Shown: positions 52,555 to 61,998 of the stretch, piece by piece
How positions within the stretch are numbered: the stretch's first letter is position 1
How the letters are laid out: every line of letters starts with the position of its first letter
Source: Hyphomicrobiales bacterium
Lineage (GTDB): Bacteria > Pseudomonadota > Alphaproteobacteria > Rhizobiales > Xanthobacteraceae
Length of the DNA: 64,000 nt
Direction: 5' to 3'
Assembly (NCBI GenBank): GCA_017305715.1
Contig: JAFKKG010000032.1
Span: 1-64,000 of the forward strand
Notes under the pieces: model-generated
What the model saw: only the letters and a program-made list of their open reading frames with translations
What the model was told of the DNA's origin: nothing
Databases searched by the model: none
Program-made: the position numbers and the translations under genes

Positions 52555-53289
52555 ATGCAATTGCGATTTATCGGCTGCGGTGACGCGCTCGGCTCCGGTG
52601 GCCGCGCCAACACCTGCTTCCACGTCACCGGCGATCGCGTCAATTTCCTGATCGATTGCGGCGCCTCGTCGCTGCCGGCGCTGAAGCGGTGCGATGTCAT
52701 CAGCGATAGCATCGACCTGATCCTGATCACCCATTTCCATGGCGACCATTTTGCCGGGCTGCCGTTCTTCCTGCTCGATGCGCAGTTTTCGCGGCGCACG
52801 CGTCCGCTCGTCATCGCCGGGCCGCAAGGGATCGAAGCCCGGCTGGCGCAGGTGATGGAAGCGCTGTTCGAACATTCCTCGGGAACAAAGCAGCGCTTCG
52901 ACCTCTCCGTCGTCGCGCTGAACCCTGAGGAAAGCTGCAACTTTGGTGCGGTCAAGGTCACGCCCTATCCGGTCGTGCATGGCGGGTCCGGCGGACCATT
53001 CCTGGCCTACCGCATCGAAGCCGAAGGCCGCGTCATCGCCTACAGCGCCGACACCGAATGGACCGACATGCTGATTCCGGCGGCGCGCGAAGCCGACCTG
53101 TTCATTGCCGAGGCTTACTATTACGACAGGATCGTGAAAAACCATCTCAGCCTGACGACGCTGGAAGCGCATCTGCCCGAGATCAACGCCAAACGGCTGA
53201 TCCTGACCCATATGAGCGACGACATGCTGGGGCGGCTCGCCTCCCTGCCCTACACCCCCGCGAGCGATGGCCTCGTGGTCGAGCTGTAA
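52555..53289 (+). CDS. MBL-fold metallo-hydrolase (RNase Z-like)
   Basis: A 244-residue metallo-beta-lactamase-fold enzyme. The metal motif is LITHFHGDHFAGLPFF (His-x-His-x-Asp-His, about residues 60-66), with YPVVHGGSGG, SADTEW and a late LTHMSDD. The fold is that of RNase Z/ElaC relatives, but the long exosite arm of true RNase Z is not evident. The substrate may be a nucleic acid or a phosphodiester. It starts 27 bp after the DUF6460 gene and 2 bp separate it from the MATE gene. Confidence 0.9.
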   Translation: MQLRFIGCGDALGSGGRANTCFHVTGDRVNFLIDCGASSLPALKRCDVISDSIDLILITHFHGDHFAGLPFFLLDAQFSRRTRPLVIAGPQGIEARLAQVMEALFEHSSGTKQRFDLSVVALNPEESCNFGAVKVTPYPVVHGGSGGPFLAYRIEAEGRVIAYSADTEWTDMLIPAAREADLFIAEAYYYDRIVKNHLSLTTLEAHLPEINAKRLILTHMSDDMLGRLASLPYTPASDGLVVEL

Positions 53290-53291
53290 GC

Positions 53292-54614
53292 ATGCATTCG
53301 CCGGCCGCTCCCGCCAAAGTCACGACGGCGCAGGTGTTTGCCATCGCCGGTCCCGCGATGGTCGCGAACCTGACGACGCCGCTGATCGGCATCGTCTCGA
53401 CCATGGCGATCGGCCGGCTCGGCGACGCCACGCTGCTCGGCGGCGTGGCCGTCGCCTCCGTGCTGTTCGACTGCATGTTCTGGCTGTTCGCATTCCTGCG
53501 CATGAGCACGGTGGCGTTCACCGCGCAATCGCTCGGCGCCGGCGAGACCGCCGAATTGCGCGTGATCCTGGTTCGCGGCTTCATCGTGGCGGCGGTCATC
53601 GGCCTGGCGCTGATCCTGTTGCAGATCCCGCTCTCGGCGGTCCTGCTCGGCATGATGGGCGGCAGCGAGGGCGTCACGCAGGCCGCAAAAACCTATTTCA
53701 CGATCCGGATCTGGTCGGCGCCGATGGCGCTCGGCAATTACGTCGTGCTGGGCTGGCTGATCGGGCAGGCGCGCGCCAAGCTGGCGCTCGGCACCCAGAT
53801 CACGATCAATCTGATCAACGCGGCAGCGACCGCGCTGTTGGTGCTGGTGCTCAATCTCGGCATTGCGGGTGCCGCGGTTGCGGCCGTGATCGCGGAAACC
53901 GCCGGGCTCGTGCTGGGCATCCTGATCGCGGGCCGGCTGACCCATTGGAAACTCGCCATCGACTTCACCACGCTGTTCGACCGCGCCAAACTGATGCGCA
54001 TGCTGTCGGTCAACCGCGACATCATGCTCCGCACCGCCTCACTGATCGCGGTGTGGCTGTTCTTCGCAGCCCAGGGCGCCCGCGCCGGCGACACCGCGCT
54101 CGCCGCCAATGCGGTGCTCAACAACTTCCTCCTGATCAGCGCCTTCTTCCTCGATGGTCTTGCCAATGCCGCCGAACAGCTCTGCGGCCGCGCCCTCGGC
54201 GCGCGCGACCGGGAGGGATTCGCCGGCGCGGTCAGATTGGTCATGATCTGGGGCTTCGGCTTTGCGCTTGTGGTCGCCGCCGTGTTCGCGCTGTTCGGCC
54301 CGGCGCTGATCGAACTGATGACGGCAAGCGCGGATGTGCGGCGGCTGGCCCGCGAATTTCTGCCGTTCGTGATCTTCGCGCCCTTGCCCGGCGTGTTCGC
54401 CTTCGGCTTTGACGGGGTCTATATCGGCGCCACCTGGGCGCGCGACATGCGCAATTTGATGATGCTGTCGCTGTTGATCTTCCTCACGGCCTGGTTCGCG
54501 CTGCAGTCGTTCGGCAATGCCGGCCTGTGGGGCGCGCTACTGGTGCATTACGCGGCCCGCGGCGGGCTGGAAGCGCTGCGCTATCCGGTGCTGTTGCGGA
54601 AGTCGTTTGGGTAG
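53292..54614 (+). CDS. MATE-family efflux transporter
   Basis: A 440-residue twelve-helix exporter of the MATE family (DinF branch by length). It opens VFAIAGPAMVANLTTPLIGIVSTMAIGRLGD; the two halves are related, the second starting near SVNRDIMLRTASLIAVWLFF. It would expel cationic drugs or metabolites using Na+ or H+. The ATG lies 2 bp after the hydrolase stop, so expression is coupled. The following 24 bp separate it from the convergent pyrD. Confidence 0.94.
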   Translation: MHSPAAPAKVTTAQVFAIAGPAMVANLTTPLIGIVSTMAIGRLGDATLLGGVAVASVLFDCMFWLFAFLRMSTVAFTAQSLGAGETAELRVILVRGFIVAAVIGLALILLQIPLSAVLLGMMGGSEGVTQAAKTYFTIRIWSAPMALGNYVVLGWLIGQARAKLALGTQITINLINAAATALLVLVLNLGIAGAAVAAVIAETAGLVLGILIAGRLTHWKLAIDFTTLFDRAKLMRMLSVNRDIMLRTASLIAVWLFFAAQGARAGDTALAANAVLNNFLLISAFFLDGLANAAEQLCGRALGARDREGFAGAVRLVMIWGFGFALVVAAVFALFGPALIELMTASADVRRLAREFLPFVIFAPLPGVFAFGFDGVYIGATWARDMRNLMMLSLLIFLTAWFALQSFGNAGLWGALLVHYAARGGLEALRYPVLLRKSFG

Positions 54615-54638
54615 CTCTCGTGTCCGGGGCACGAGACC

Positions 54639-55736
54639 CTACTGCACCGGCCAATCCTCGGCGGTGATCGCGGCTGCATCGGCGCCGACGATTTCCGACA
54701 GCGAGTCGCGGCCGGTTCGCAGCAGGGTCGAGGACAGGTCGTTCTTGATGTCCTCGACCAGCCCGAGGCCCTTGTAGATCAGCGACGAATAAAGCTGGAT
54801 CAGGCTGGCGCCGGCGCGGATCTTTGTCAGCGCCGCGCCGCCCGAGTCGATGCCGCCGACGCCGATCAAGGGGAAGGCGCCCTCGGCGCGCACATAGGTT
54901 TCCGCCACCATGCGTGTCGACAGCCGGAACAGCGGCCGGCCTGACAATCCGCCCTGCTCCTTGGCGCGGCTCGATTCGCGCAAGCTCGAAGGCCGCGCCA
55001 GCGTGGTGTTGGCCACGATCATGCCGTCGACGCGGCGCGAGCGCGCGATGTGCACGACGTCGTCGAGTTCGGTGAGACTCAAGTCCGGCGCGATTTTCAG
55101 CAGCACCGGCGAATCGCCGGCGTTCTTGCGCACCCGCTCGCGCGCATCGATCACCTTGGCGAGGAGATCGTCGAGCGCTGCCGATTGCTGCAGATTGCGC
55201 AGGCCCGGCGTGTTCGGCGAGGAGACGTTAACGGTGAAATAGCTCGCGACCGGCGCAAAAGTTTCGATCAGCTTGACGTAATCGGCGGTGCGATCGGCCG
55301 AGTCCTTGTTGGCCCCGACATTGACGCCGACGATACCGCCAAGATGCGCGCGCGAGGCGAGGCGCCGCAACACCGCCTCCGCGCCGTCATTGTTGAAGCC
55401 CATGCGGTTGATCACGGCCTCGTCGCGTTCCATCCGGAACAGCCGTGGCCGCGGATTGCCAATTTGCGGCTTTGGAGTCACCGAGCCGATCTCGACGAAT
55501 CCAAAACCCAGCCGGAGCAGCGCATCGGGCGCCTCCGCGCTCTTGTCGAAACCCGCCGCCATGCCGATCGGGTTGGGGAAGTTGAGGCCGAAGGCGCGCA
55601 CCGCCAGTTTCGGATCGTCCTGCTTGGCGCGGATCGGCGGCAGCAGCCGCAGGCCCTGGATCGCCATGCGATGGGCATCCTCCGGGTCGAACCAGCGCAG
55701 CAGCGGCAGCGAGAAGGCATCAAAGGCGCGGATCAC
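54639..55736 (-). CDS. pyrD: Dihydroorotate dehydrogenase (quinone)
   Basis: A 365-residue class 2 enzyme that oxidises dihydroorotate to orotate with quinone as acceptor. The N-terminal amphipathic membrane-docking helices precede GLNFPNPIGMAAGFDKSAEAP. The FMN/substrate phrases are NRMGFNNDGAEAV and FTVNVSSPNTPGLRNLQ, in which the Ser (VSSPNT) is the class 2 catalytic base, and VANTTLARP. The GTG start overlaps the DUF952 stop by 4 bp. It is a pyrimidine biosynthesis gene without other pyr genes nearby, which is usual. Confidence 0.95.
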   Translation of the reverse strand: MIRAFDAFSLPLLRWFDPEDAHRMAIQGLRLLPPIRAKQDDPKLAVRAFGLNFPNPIGMAAGFDKSAEAPDALLRLGFGFVEIGSVTPKPQIGNPRPRLFRMERDEAVINRMGFNNDGAEAVLRRLASRAHLGGIVGVNVGANKDSADRTADYVKLIETFAPVASYFTVNVSSPNTPGLRNLQQSAALDDLLAKVIDARERVRKNAGDSPVLLKIAPDLSLTELDDVVHIARSRRVDGMIVANTTLARPSSLRESSRAKEQGGLSGRPLFRLSTRMVAETYVRAEGAFPLIGVGGIDSGGAALTKIRAGASLIQLYSSLIYKGLGLVEDIKNDLSSTLLRTGRDSLSEIVGADAAAITAEDWPVQ

Positions 55737-56077
55737 GGCGCAAGCTCCGGAATATCGTGGTAGCCGTCGGACCGCGCCCGCATGTCGAGTATCCCGGTGA
55801 CGGCGCCGAGGTCTAGTTCGCCGTAGAGATGCGGGAACAATTCGCCGTTGCGGGAGGGCTCCCAGCGCAATTCATCCCCGAGCGCATCGGCATCGACCGC
55901 GATCAAGAACAGCCCGGTCTGCCCGAAATAATGTTTGCGCGCGGTCTCGGCGACCTGGGCGGCGGTGGAGAAATGGATATAGCCGTCGCGCAGATCGTCG
56001 GCGCTGCCCTTGTAGACCCCCTGCCGCTCGGCCTCGCGCCAAGCCGAGGCGGGGCTGATTTTGTAGATCGTAGGCAC
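55733..56077 (-). CDS. DUF952-family protein
   Basis: A 114-residue protein of DUF952: IYKISPASAWREAERQGVYKGSADDLRDGYIHFST at the start and ELFPHLYGELDLGAVTG near the end. The fold resembles ADP-ribosyltransferase/RNA 2'-phosphotransferase-like domains, but function is not established. The start is GTG 56077. It is co-translated with pyrD through a 4-bp overlap, an association often seen in Bradyrhizobium-type genomes. Confidence 0.9.
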   Translation of the reverse strand: MPTIYKISPASAWREAERQGVYKGSADDLRDGYIHFSTAAQVAETARKHYFGQTGLFLIAVDADALGDELRWEPSRNGELFPHLYGELDLGAVTGILDMRARSDGYHDIPELAP

Positions 56078-56195
56078 TCGCCGGCGTTCCCTGCTTGTTG
56101 TTGAGTCTCATGGGATTTTTCCCGGGATTCGGGGTCGGGCGCCGACCGTAAAGGCGGCCGGGGCGTAACTCAAGCGCCGCCGCGCCGCCCGGGAT

Positions 56196-56225
56196 TTGCA
56201 GAAACCGCCGATTAAGGCAATAATT
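56196..56225 (+). promoter_or_regulatory. Possible promoter of the S24 regulator gene
   Basis: TTGCAG at 56196-56201 and ATAATT at 56220-56225 are separated by 18 bp, 27 bp before the ATG. This would give a very short leader. Confidence 0.4.
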
Positions 56226-56251
56226 CCTAAACTACGAATCCGGGTGGTCCC

Positions 56252-56902
56252 ATGGCCAAGCAATCCAAAGCCCGCGTTCTGACCCACGGCCAGGTCTGGA
56301 CCGCGCTCGACCGGCTCGCCGAACGCGCCGGGCTGTCGCCGTCAGGCCTCGCCAAGCGCTCCGGCCTCGACCCCACCACGTTCAACAAGTCCAAGCGCAT
56401 TACCGGCGACGGCCGGGAGCGCTGGCCTTCGACCGAATCCGTCTCCAAGGCGCTCGCCGCCACCAACGCCTCGATCGAGACCTTCGTGCAACTGATCGGC
56501 GACGGCGCGCGCAGCCAGCAATCGATACCGCTGCTCGGCCTCGCGCAGGCCGGCGGCAGCGGCTATTTCGACGACAGCGGCTTTCCCTCCGGCAAGGGCT
56601 GGGACGAGGTGGCGCTGCCCGGCGCCAACGACGAGCACGCCTATGCGCTGGAAATATCCGGCGATTCGATGAAGCCGGCCTATCGCGACGGCGACATCAT
56701 CATGGTGTCGCCGGGCACGCCGATCCGTCGCGGCGACCGCGTGGTGGTGAAGATGTCCGATGGCGAGGTGATGGTGAAGGAACTGAAGCGCCGAACCGCC
56801 AAGATGCTCGAACTGGCCTCGCTCAGTCCGCCGCATGCCGACCGTACGCTTGATGCCGATGACGTCGAGTGGATCGCGCGAATCGTGTGGGCGAGCCAGT
56901 AA
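56252..56902 (+). CDS. LexA/CI-like S24 peptidase-domain transcriptional regulator
   Basis: A 216-residue regulator. A helix-turn-helix lies in residues 13-72 (LAERAGLSPSGLAKRSGLDPTTFNKSKR). The S24 domain has Ser139 (ISGDSMKPAY) and Lys176 (GEVMVKELKR); their 37-residue spacing equals that of LexA Ser119/Lys156. An Ala100-Gly101 bond (GLAQAGGSG) sits where the LexA/CI self-cleavage bond is expected. Self-cleavage on DNA damage is plausible but untested. The glycosylase gene follows with an overlap or a 12-bp gap. Confidence 0.9.
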   Translation: MAKQSKARVLTHGQVWTALDRLAERAGLSPSGLAKRSGLDPTTFNKSKRITGDGRERWPSTESVSKALAATNASIETFVQLIGDGARSQQSIPLLGLAQAGGSGYFDDSGFPSGKGWDEVALPGANDEHAYALEISGDSMKPAYRDGDIIMVSPGTPIRRGDRVVVKMSDGEVMVKELKRRTAKMLELASLSPPHADRTLDADDVEWIARIVWASQ

Positions 56903-57414
56903 AGCCTTCCGACGTGCCGGATATCCTGCAGGATGTGCTGGAAGATTCCCTCGACATCGTTCTGTGCGGGATGGCCGCGGGAACGGCGTCAGCCATGGCC
57001 AAGGCCTATTACGCGCACAAGCAGAACAAGTTCTGGACAATCCTGCACGAGACCGGACTGACCCCCGCGCTGCTGCGGCCGCATCAGTACCGCGACCTGC
57101 TGCGGCACCGGATCGGCCTCACCGATCTCGTGAAGACGCATTCGGGAATGGATCACCAGATCCCGCTGTCGAAACTGAGATTGGATGCACGATCCCGCCT
57201 GCACAGTTCGATCGCGCTGTACCGGCCGAAATTCCTCGCCTTCACCAGCAAGGCCGCCGGGCAGGGATTTCTTGGCGGCAAACGCGCTTATGGCGAGCAG
57301 ACAGAGCGGATCGCCGACACGCGAATCTGGATTTTGCCATCGACATCGGGTGCGGCCAATGGAAGCTGGCGGCCGGAGGTGTGGCACGCGTTCGCGGATG
57401 AGGTGCGGGCGTAG
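56869..57414 (+). CDS. MUG/TDG-type uracil-DNA glycosylase, atypical
   Basis: Up to 181 residues, similar to the mismatch-specific uracil-DNA glycosylase family: LDIVLCGMAAGTASAMAKAYYAHKQNKFW aligns with the active-site start of MUG, and GLTPALLRPHQYRDLLRHRIGLTDLVK follows. The canonical GINPG loop is GMAAG here, so the catalytic Asn is an Ala; the second motif NPSG is STSG. From memory, a MUG-related class with a changed motif and broad activity was described from Bradyrhizobium (BdiUNG); this may be its homologue. Starts: GTG 56869, 56887 or 56914, the last fitting the family N-terminus and avoiding overlap. Confidence 0.8.
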   Translation: MDRANRVGEPVKPSDVPDILQDVLEDSLDIVLCGMAAGTASAMAKAYYAHKQNKFWTILHETGLTPALLRPHQYRDLLRHRIGLTDLVKTHSGMDHQIPLSKLRLDARSRLHSSIALYRPKFLAFTSKAAGQGFLGGKRAYGEQTERIADTRIWILPSTSGAANGSWRPEVWHAFADEVRA

Positions 57415-57418
57415 ATGT

Positions 57419-57504
57419 TGTCATTGCCGGGCTTGACCCGGCAATCCATCAAACAAGGACTCTTGCGAAGCAAGATGGATGCGCGCGTCAAGCCCGCGCA
57501 TGAC
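57419..57504. repeat. Dispersed long inverted repeat
   Basis: TGTCATTGCCGGGCTTGACC at the left pairs loosely with GTCAAGCCCGCGCATGACG at the right; inner pair AATCCATC / GATGGATG. It lies between the glycosylase and the convergent aldolase gene. Confidence 0.7.
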
Positions 57505-57512
57505 GAGACGGG

Positions 57513-58295
57513 CTACGTCGCGTAGTCGGGCTCCTTGCGGTCGAGCATGCGCTTCAACGCATCGAAGTGGCGCTGCGACGGGGTCGGCCCCTTGTAGTAG
57601 TTCTCATCCTTGTATTCGCGCTTGGTCTTCTCGACCACGGGTGCCGGAAGCTGCTTCAGCTTCTGCCCGGTCCACATCGCATAAATCTGCACCTGCGCGG
57701 CGCGCTCGACGTAATAGAGCATGTCGTAGGCGTCAGCGACGGTGGCGCCGACCGTCGAGATGCCGTGATTGGCCATGAACAGCACCTGCTTGTCGCCGAT
57801 CACCCTCGCCAGGCGGGCGCCTTCGGCGGGATCGACCGCCGGGCCGGTATATTCATCGTCGTAGGCGATGGCGCCGGACAGACCGACCTCGGTCTGGCCG
57901 ATTTCCTTGATGCGCGGGTCGTCGAGGCGCGTCAGCGCGCTCGCATAGGGCATGTGGGTGTGAAACACCGCCTTGGCCTGCGGCAGCGCCTTGTGGATCG
58001 GCGCGTGGATGCAATAGCAGGAGCGTTCGACCTCGCCCTCGCCGCGCTTGACCTCGCCGTCATCGATACCGACTTCCATGAAGGAGGAGGCCGTGACTTC
58101 GGACCAATGCATGCCGAACGGGATCTGGTAGTAGCGATCGGTGCGGCCCGGCACCGTATAGGTCAGATGGTTGAAGATGCCTTCGGAAAAACCCTGGTTG
58201 AACGCGAGACGATGCGCGGCCGCTAGGTCAACCCGCGCCTGCCATTCCTCGGCGCTGCTGTCATTGAGCAAGTTCGGCGTAACCCTGAATTGCAT
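57513..58295 (-). CDS. Class II aldolase/adducin-family protein
   Basis: A 260-residue protein of the class II (zinc) aldolase/adducin fold. Marks are GMHWSEVTASSFMEVG near residue 80, the zinc His pair in VFHTHMPYASALTRL and the third His in FMANHGISTVGATVADAYDMLYYVE. Length and sequence resemble the variants that act on short hydroxy-acid or sugar-phosphate substrates; the exact reaction is unknown. The 260 bp upstream, to 58577, hold a large inverted repeat and no gene. Confidence 0.92.
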   Translation of the reverse strand: MQFRVTPNLLNDSSAEEWQARVDLAAAHRLAFNQGFSEGIFNHLTYTVPGRTDRYYQIPFGMHWSEVTASSFMEVGIDDGEVKRGEGEVERSCYCIHAPIHKALPQAKAVFHTHMPYASALTRLDDPRIKEIGQTEVGLSGAIAYDDEYTGPAVDPAEGARLARVIGDKQVLFMANHGISTVGATVADAYDMLYYVERAAQVQIYAMWTGQKLKQLPAPVVEKTKREYKDENYYKGPTPSQRHFDALKRMLDRKEPDYAT

Positions 58296-58437
58296 GCGTC
58301 CGCTCCCACTATGGCCTGCCCCTCGACGGGGGCTTGATGGTGGAGTGTAGCGTAATTTGCCACCGGCCGCGGCTGAAATTGCCGTAGGCCTGCCATGAGG
58401 ATTTGCGGCTCAGGGTCGCAGGAGGGGACGCTACCGC

Positions 58438-58577
58438 TTCTTCCCTTCTCCCCTTGTGGGAGAAGGTGGATCGCCGACGCGAAGCGGCGGCGAGACGGAT
58501 GAGGGGTATGTCTCCGCGGATAGAGACCCCTCATCCGGCGCTTCGCGCCACCTTCTCCCACAAGGGGAGAAGGAAGA
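58438..58577. repeat. Large inverted repeat pair (BIME-like)
   Basis: CTTCCCTTCTCCCCTTGTGG with GGATGAGGGGTATGTCTCCG on the left is inverted as the ACCCCTCATCC and CACAAGGGGAGAAGGAAG on the right. It ends 4 bp before the lysyl-tRNA synthetase stop. This is the family seen in part at 48187-48264. Confidence 0.85.
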
Positions 58578-58580
58578 AAG

Positions 58581-60224
58581 CTACGCACTCCTCGCCAGCG
58601 CGCCGTCGATCATCGCGACCGCGTTGGCGAGACCATACACCGCGACGAACGAGCCGAAGCGCGGGCCTTTTTCCTGGCCGAGCAGCACCTGGTATAGCAT
58701 GTTGAACCAGTCGAGCGAGACGCCGGGACGGCCGTCCTTGCCCTTCTTGACGGGATCGAGGAACGGCTCGCGACGGCCTATCTCGTAGACCACGTTCTGG
58801 ATGTCTTCCGCCGTCGCGGCCGCGGGCAGTTGCGACAGTGCATCGCGCAGATCCTGCAAGGCGGCGCGCTCGCCGTCGGTCGGCTCGCGGAATTTTTTCG
58901 TCGGCGCCACGAAGTCGCGATAATAATTGATGGCGTAGCCGACCAGGGCGTCGAGCTTCGGGTGCGTCTGCGGCGTGACGCCGGGCCGGTAGCGGCCGAT
59001 AAAGCCCCACAGCGTTTCGGCATTCTCCGCATTCGACGACGACACCAGCGTCAGCAGCAACTGGAACGTGACCGGCATGTCGCCCTTCGGCGGCCGGCCG
59101 GCATGCATGTGCCAGACCGGATTGGCGAGCTGCTGCTTGGCGTCCTGGCGCGGGAATCCGTCGAGGAATTGCTGATAGTCGTCGACGTTGCGCGGGATCA
59201 CGTCGAAATGCAGCCGCTTGGCCGCCTTCGGCTCGCGGTACATGAACAGCGACAGCGATTCCGGCGAGGCATAGCGCAGCCATTCGTCGATCGTGAGCCC
59301 GTTGCCCTTCGACTTCGAAATCTTCTGGCCGTTCTCGTCGAGGAACAGTTCGTAGTTGAATCCTTCCGGCGGCGTGCCGCCGAGCGCCCTGGCGATCGGG
59401 CCCGAAAGCTTCACCGAGTCGATCAGGTCCTTGCCCGCCATCTCGTAGTCGACGCCGAGCGCGACCCAGCGCATCGCCCAGTCGGCCTTCCACTGGCACT
59501 TCACATGGCCGCCTGTCACCGGGGTTTCGACCTCCGCGCCGGTGTCCGGATCAATATAGGTGATGGTGCCGGCAGCGACGTCGCGCCGGATCATCGGCAC
59601 CTGCAGCACGACACCGGTGGTCGGGCTGATGGGAAGGAACGGCGAATAGGTCGCGCGCCGGTCCGGCCCCAGTGTCGGCAGGATGATCGCCATCACCTTG
59701 TCGTAGACGGCGAGCATCTTGAGCAGCGTCGCGTCGAAGCGGCCTGACGTGTAGTAATCGGTCGCGCTGGCGAATTCATAGTCGAAGCCGAAATGATCGA
59801 GGAACGCGCGAAGGCGCGCGTTGTTGGCCGCACCGAACGACGGATATTCGTTCGAGAACGGATCCGGCACGCGCGTCAGCGGCTTGCCGAGATGGGCCGC
59901 CATCATGTCGCGGTTGGGCACGTTATCAGGCACCTTGCGCAGCCCATCCATGTCGTCGGAGAACGCCAGCAGCCTGGTCTTGATCTTGTCCTCGGTCAGC
60001 ACGCGAAACGCATGGCGCACCATGGTGGTGCGCGCGACCTCGCCGAACGTGCCGATATGCGGCAGCCCCGACGGACCGTAGCCGGTCTCGAACAGCACCT
60101 CGTCCTTTGGCGCCTTTTTCAGCCGCGCGACAATCGCCTTCGCCTGCTCGAACGGCCAGGCGTTGGATTGTTCGGCGAGCGCACGTAGATCGCTCGGGTT
60201 CGCAGCAAGGTCGGTGGTGGACAT
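58581..60224 (-). CDS. lysK: Lysyl-tRNA synthetase, class I
   Basis: A 547-residue class I LysRS, the archaeal-type enzyme also found in many Alphaproteobacteria in place of class II. The HIGH box is HIGT at residues 56-59 ([11 protein letters not shown]). The KMSKS box is [10 protein letters not shown] near residue 300, and a C-terminal helical anticodon-binding cage follows. It charges tRNA-Lys in the cytoplasm. ATG 60224 is the family start. Its stop abuts the large inverted repeat. Confidence 0.96.
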   Translation of the reverse strand: MSTTDLAANPSDLRALAEQSNAWPFEQAKAIVARLKKAPKDEVLFETGYGPSGLPHIGTFGEVARTTMVRHAFRVLTEDKIKTRLLAFSDDMDGLRKVPDNVPNRDMMAAHLGKPLTRVPDPFSNEYPSFGAANNARLRAFLDHFGFDYEFASATDYYTSGRFDATLLKMLAVYDKVMAIILPTLGPDRRATYSPFLPISPTTGVVLQVPMIRRDVAAGTITYIDPDTGAEVETPVTGGHVKCQWKADWAMRWVALGVDYEMAGKDLIDSVKLSGPIARALGGTPPEGFNYELFLDENGQKISKSKGNGLTIDEWLRYASPESLSLFMYREPKAAKRLHFDVIPRNVDDYQQFLDGFPRQDAKQQLANPVWHMHAGRPPKGDMPVTFQLLLTLVSSSNAENAETLWGFIGRYRPGVTPQTHPKLDALVGYAINYYRDFVAPTKKFREPTDGERAALQDLRDALSQLPAAATAEDIQNVVYEIGRREPFLDPVKKGKDGRPGVSLDWFNMLYQVLLGQEKGPRFGSFVAVYGLANAVAMIDGALARSA

Positions 60225-60273
60225 TTAAACGAGCTTTCTCCGAAGGGCCGGGAAATGGGCCCAGTAGTATAGA

Positions 60274-60365
60274 TCGTAGGGTGGGCAAAGCGAAGCGTGC
60301 CCACCACGACGTTCAGCGAGTAAGGTGGTGGGCACGGCGCAGCTGCGCCTTTGCCCACCCTACGA
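60274..60365. repeat. Dispersed long inverted repeat
   Basis: TCGTAGGGTGGGCAAAGCGA at the left and TTTGCCCACCCTACGA at the right, with inner GTGCCCACCA / TGGTGGGCAC. Same family as 28706-28797. It fills the gap between the binding protein and lysK. Confidence 0.85.
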
Positions 60366-60368
60366 ATC

Positions 60369-61292
60369 CTAAAACGGGCTGATCGAGAAATAGCGCAGCC
60401 ACAGGTCGGTGTAGCGGCCTTTTTCCCAAAGCCGGAACAGCGCCCAGTTCAACGACTGCCGCAGCAGATCATTGCCCTTGCGGACCGCGATGCCGATGCC
60501 CTCGCCGAAATAACGGCTTTCGACGAACGGCCCGCCCGAGAAGGCGCAGCATTCGGCTGAATCCGTACCGTTGATCCAGAACGCCAGCGCGATCGCATCG
60601 CCAAAGATGAAGTCGACCTCGCCCCGCCTGAGCGCCAGCCGCAGCGCTTCGTCGTTGGGGTACGATTTGATCTCAGCGTCGGTAAACATCGCCTTCAGAT
60701 AGGCTTCATGCGAGGTGCCGGCGATGGCGCCGATTTTCTTGCCTTCGAGATATTCAGGACGAATCTCCGGCATCACGGCGTCGCGCCGCGACACGAAGCG
60801 CGCCGGCGCGCGGTAATAGGGATCGGTGAAATCGATCCTGGCGCGCAGTTCCGGCGTCACCGCCATCGATGCGATGATGGCGTCGCCGCGGTTGCTGGTG
60901 ATGGCGTCGATCAGCGTCTCGAACCGGCGCATCTGGACGGTGCAGGTGACCTTGATCTCCTCGCACAGCGCGCGCGCCAGATCGACATTGAAGCCGGCCG
61001 GATTGCCGTCGGCACCGGTGAAATTGAACGGCGGATAATCCGTCTCGGTCAGGAACCGGATCACGGTCAGGCGCGACAGATCCGGCCGGTCCGGACGCCG
61101 CCGCGGGTCCCAGAAGCCGGGCACCGCCTGCGGCGCGGCCTCGACCGCGGGCCGCGGTGCGGTTTGCGCGACGGCCGTCCCGCCGGACAAGGCCAGCGCA
61201 GCCGCGATCGACAACCCCGCCAGCAAGCTGCGGACGGTCTTGTGCAATCTGTTGGGCGACCTGGCGTCGGATCGGGCGGACTGATGGGGCAT
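60369..61292 (-). CDS. Family 3 solute-binding protein
   Basis: A 307-residue periplasmic protein of the amino-acid-type (family 3) binding-protein fold. The signal peptide ends near ALSGGTAVAQ (about residue 44). The domain starts near TVIRFLTETDYPPFNFTGADGNPAGFNVDLARALCEEI, with MAVTPELRARIDFTDPYY. Arg in the SMAVTPELRARIDF region is the usual carboxylate ligand. The linker has an unusual Pro/Arg-rich stretch (PGFWDPRRRPDRPD). ATG 61292 gives MPHQSARSDARSPNR. No permease is adjacent. Confidence 0.9.
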   Translation of the reverse strand: MPHQSARSDARSPNRLHKTVRSLLAGLSIAAALALSGGTAVAQTAPRPAVEAAPQAVPGFWDPRRRPDRPDLSRLTVIRFLTETDYPPFNFTGADGNPAGFNVDLARALCEEIKVTCTVQMRRFETLIDAITSNRGDAIIASMAVTPELRARIDFTDPYYRAPARFVSRRDAVMPEIRPEYLEGKKIGAIAGTSHEAYLKAMFTDAEIKSYPNDEALRLALRRGEVDFIFGDAIALAFWINGTDSAECCAFSGGPFVESRYFGEGIGIAVRKGNDLLRQSLNWALFRLWEKGRYTDLWLRYFSISPF

Positions 61293-61385
61293 TGCCGGCG
61301 ATTTGTTACGGAATTGGAGGGCCTTATAGACCATCCGGCCCCCGATGCGAGACCGTTTTGAGGCGTTTGGGCCTGTGACGACGCC

Positions 61386-61976
61386 TCAGAGATACTTCTT
61401 CAGGTCAGCCGCGGCTTCCTGGGGTGTCCGTTTCAGGTTGAACGGCGACACGAACCGGCCGTCGCGATCCATCAGATAGATCAGCGCGGTGTGGTCCATG
61501 GTGTAGTCGCCGTCCTTGAGCGGGACTTTCTTGGAATAGACCCGGTAGGCCGACAGCACTTTCGCGACCGCTTCCGGATTGCCGGTCAGCCCTTTCAGAT
61601 GCGGATCGAAGCTGGAGAGATAATCCTTCATCGCCGCCGCCGTATCGCGCTCCGGATCGACCGAGACGAAGAAGGCGTTGACGCGGTCGGCGTCCTTGCC
61701 CATCGCCTTCAGCACTTCGGAAATCTCGAACAGCGAGGTCGGGCACACGTCCGGGCAATGGGTAAAGCCGAAGAAGATCAGCGTCGGCTTGCCCTTGAGG
61801 TTCTGGTCGGTGACGGTCTGGCCGGCCTGGTCGGTCAGTTGAAACGGCCCGCCGATCGCGGCCGGCGCTGTGACGCCGCGCATGCCGCCGACGGCCCAGA
61901 ACATGACCAGGAGGCCAACCAACAGGCTGGCGGCAAAGGAGGCGACGATCACCAGCGGGCGGATGCTCCGGTCCAT
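61386..61976 (-). CDS. SCO1/SenC-family copper chaperone
   Basis: A 196-residue protein: one N-terminal membrane helix (about 8-29), then a thioredoxin-like periplasmic domain with the copper pair Cys74-Cys78 (FTHCPDVCPTS) and the later His in GDYTMDHTALIYLMD. SCO proteins mature the CuA site of oxidase subunit II and manage its thiols. It is 45 kb from the cta operon but serves the same enzyme. It lies 22 bp after a small membrane-protein gene. Confidence 0.94.
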   Translation of the reverse strand: MDRSIRPLVIVASFAASLLVGLLVMFWAVGGMRGVTAPAAIGGPFQLTDQAGQTVTDQNLKGKPTLIFFGFTHCPDVCPTSLFEISEVLKAMGKDADRVNAFFVSVDPERDTAAAMKDYLSSFDPHLKGLTGNPEAVAKVLSAYRVYSKKVPLKDGDYTMDHTALIYLMDRDGRFVSPFNLKRTPQEAAADLKKYL

Positions 61977-61998
61977 GCGAGAATTCCTTATGTCCGGA

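Noticed and set aside
46381-60365. Palindromic repeats considered as CRISPR or tandem array
   Set aside because: They are dispersed single or paired elements of different families, with no regular spacers and no cas genes.
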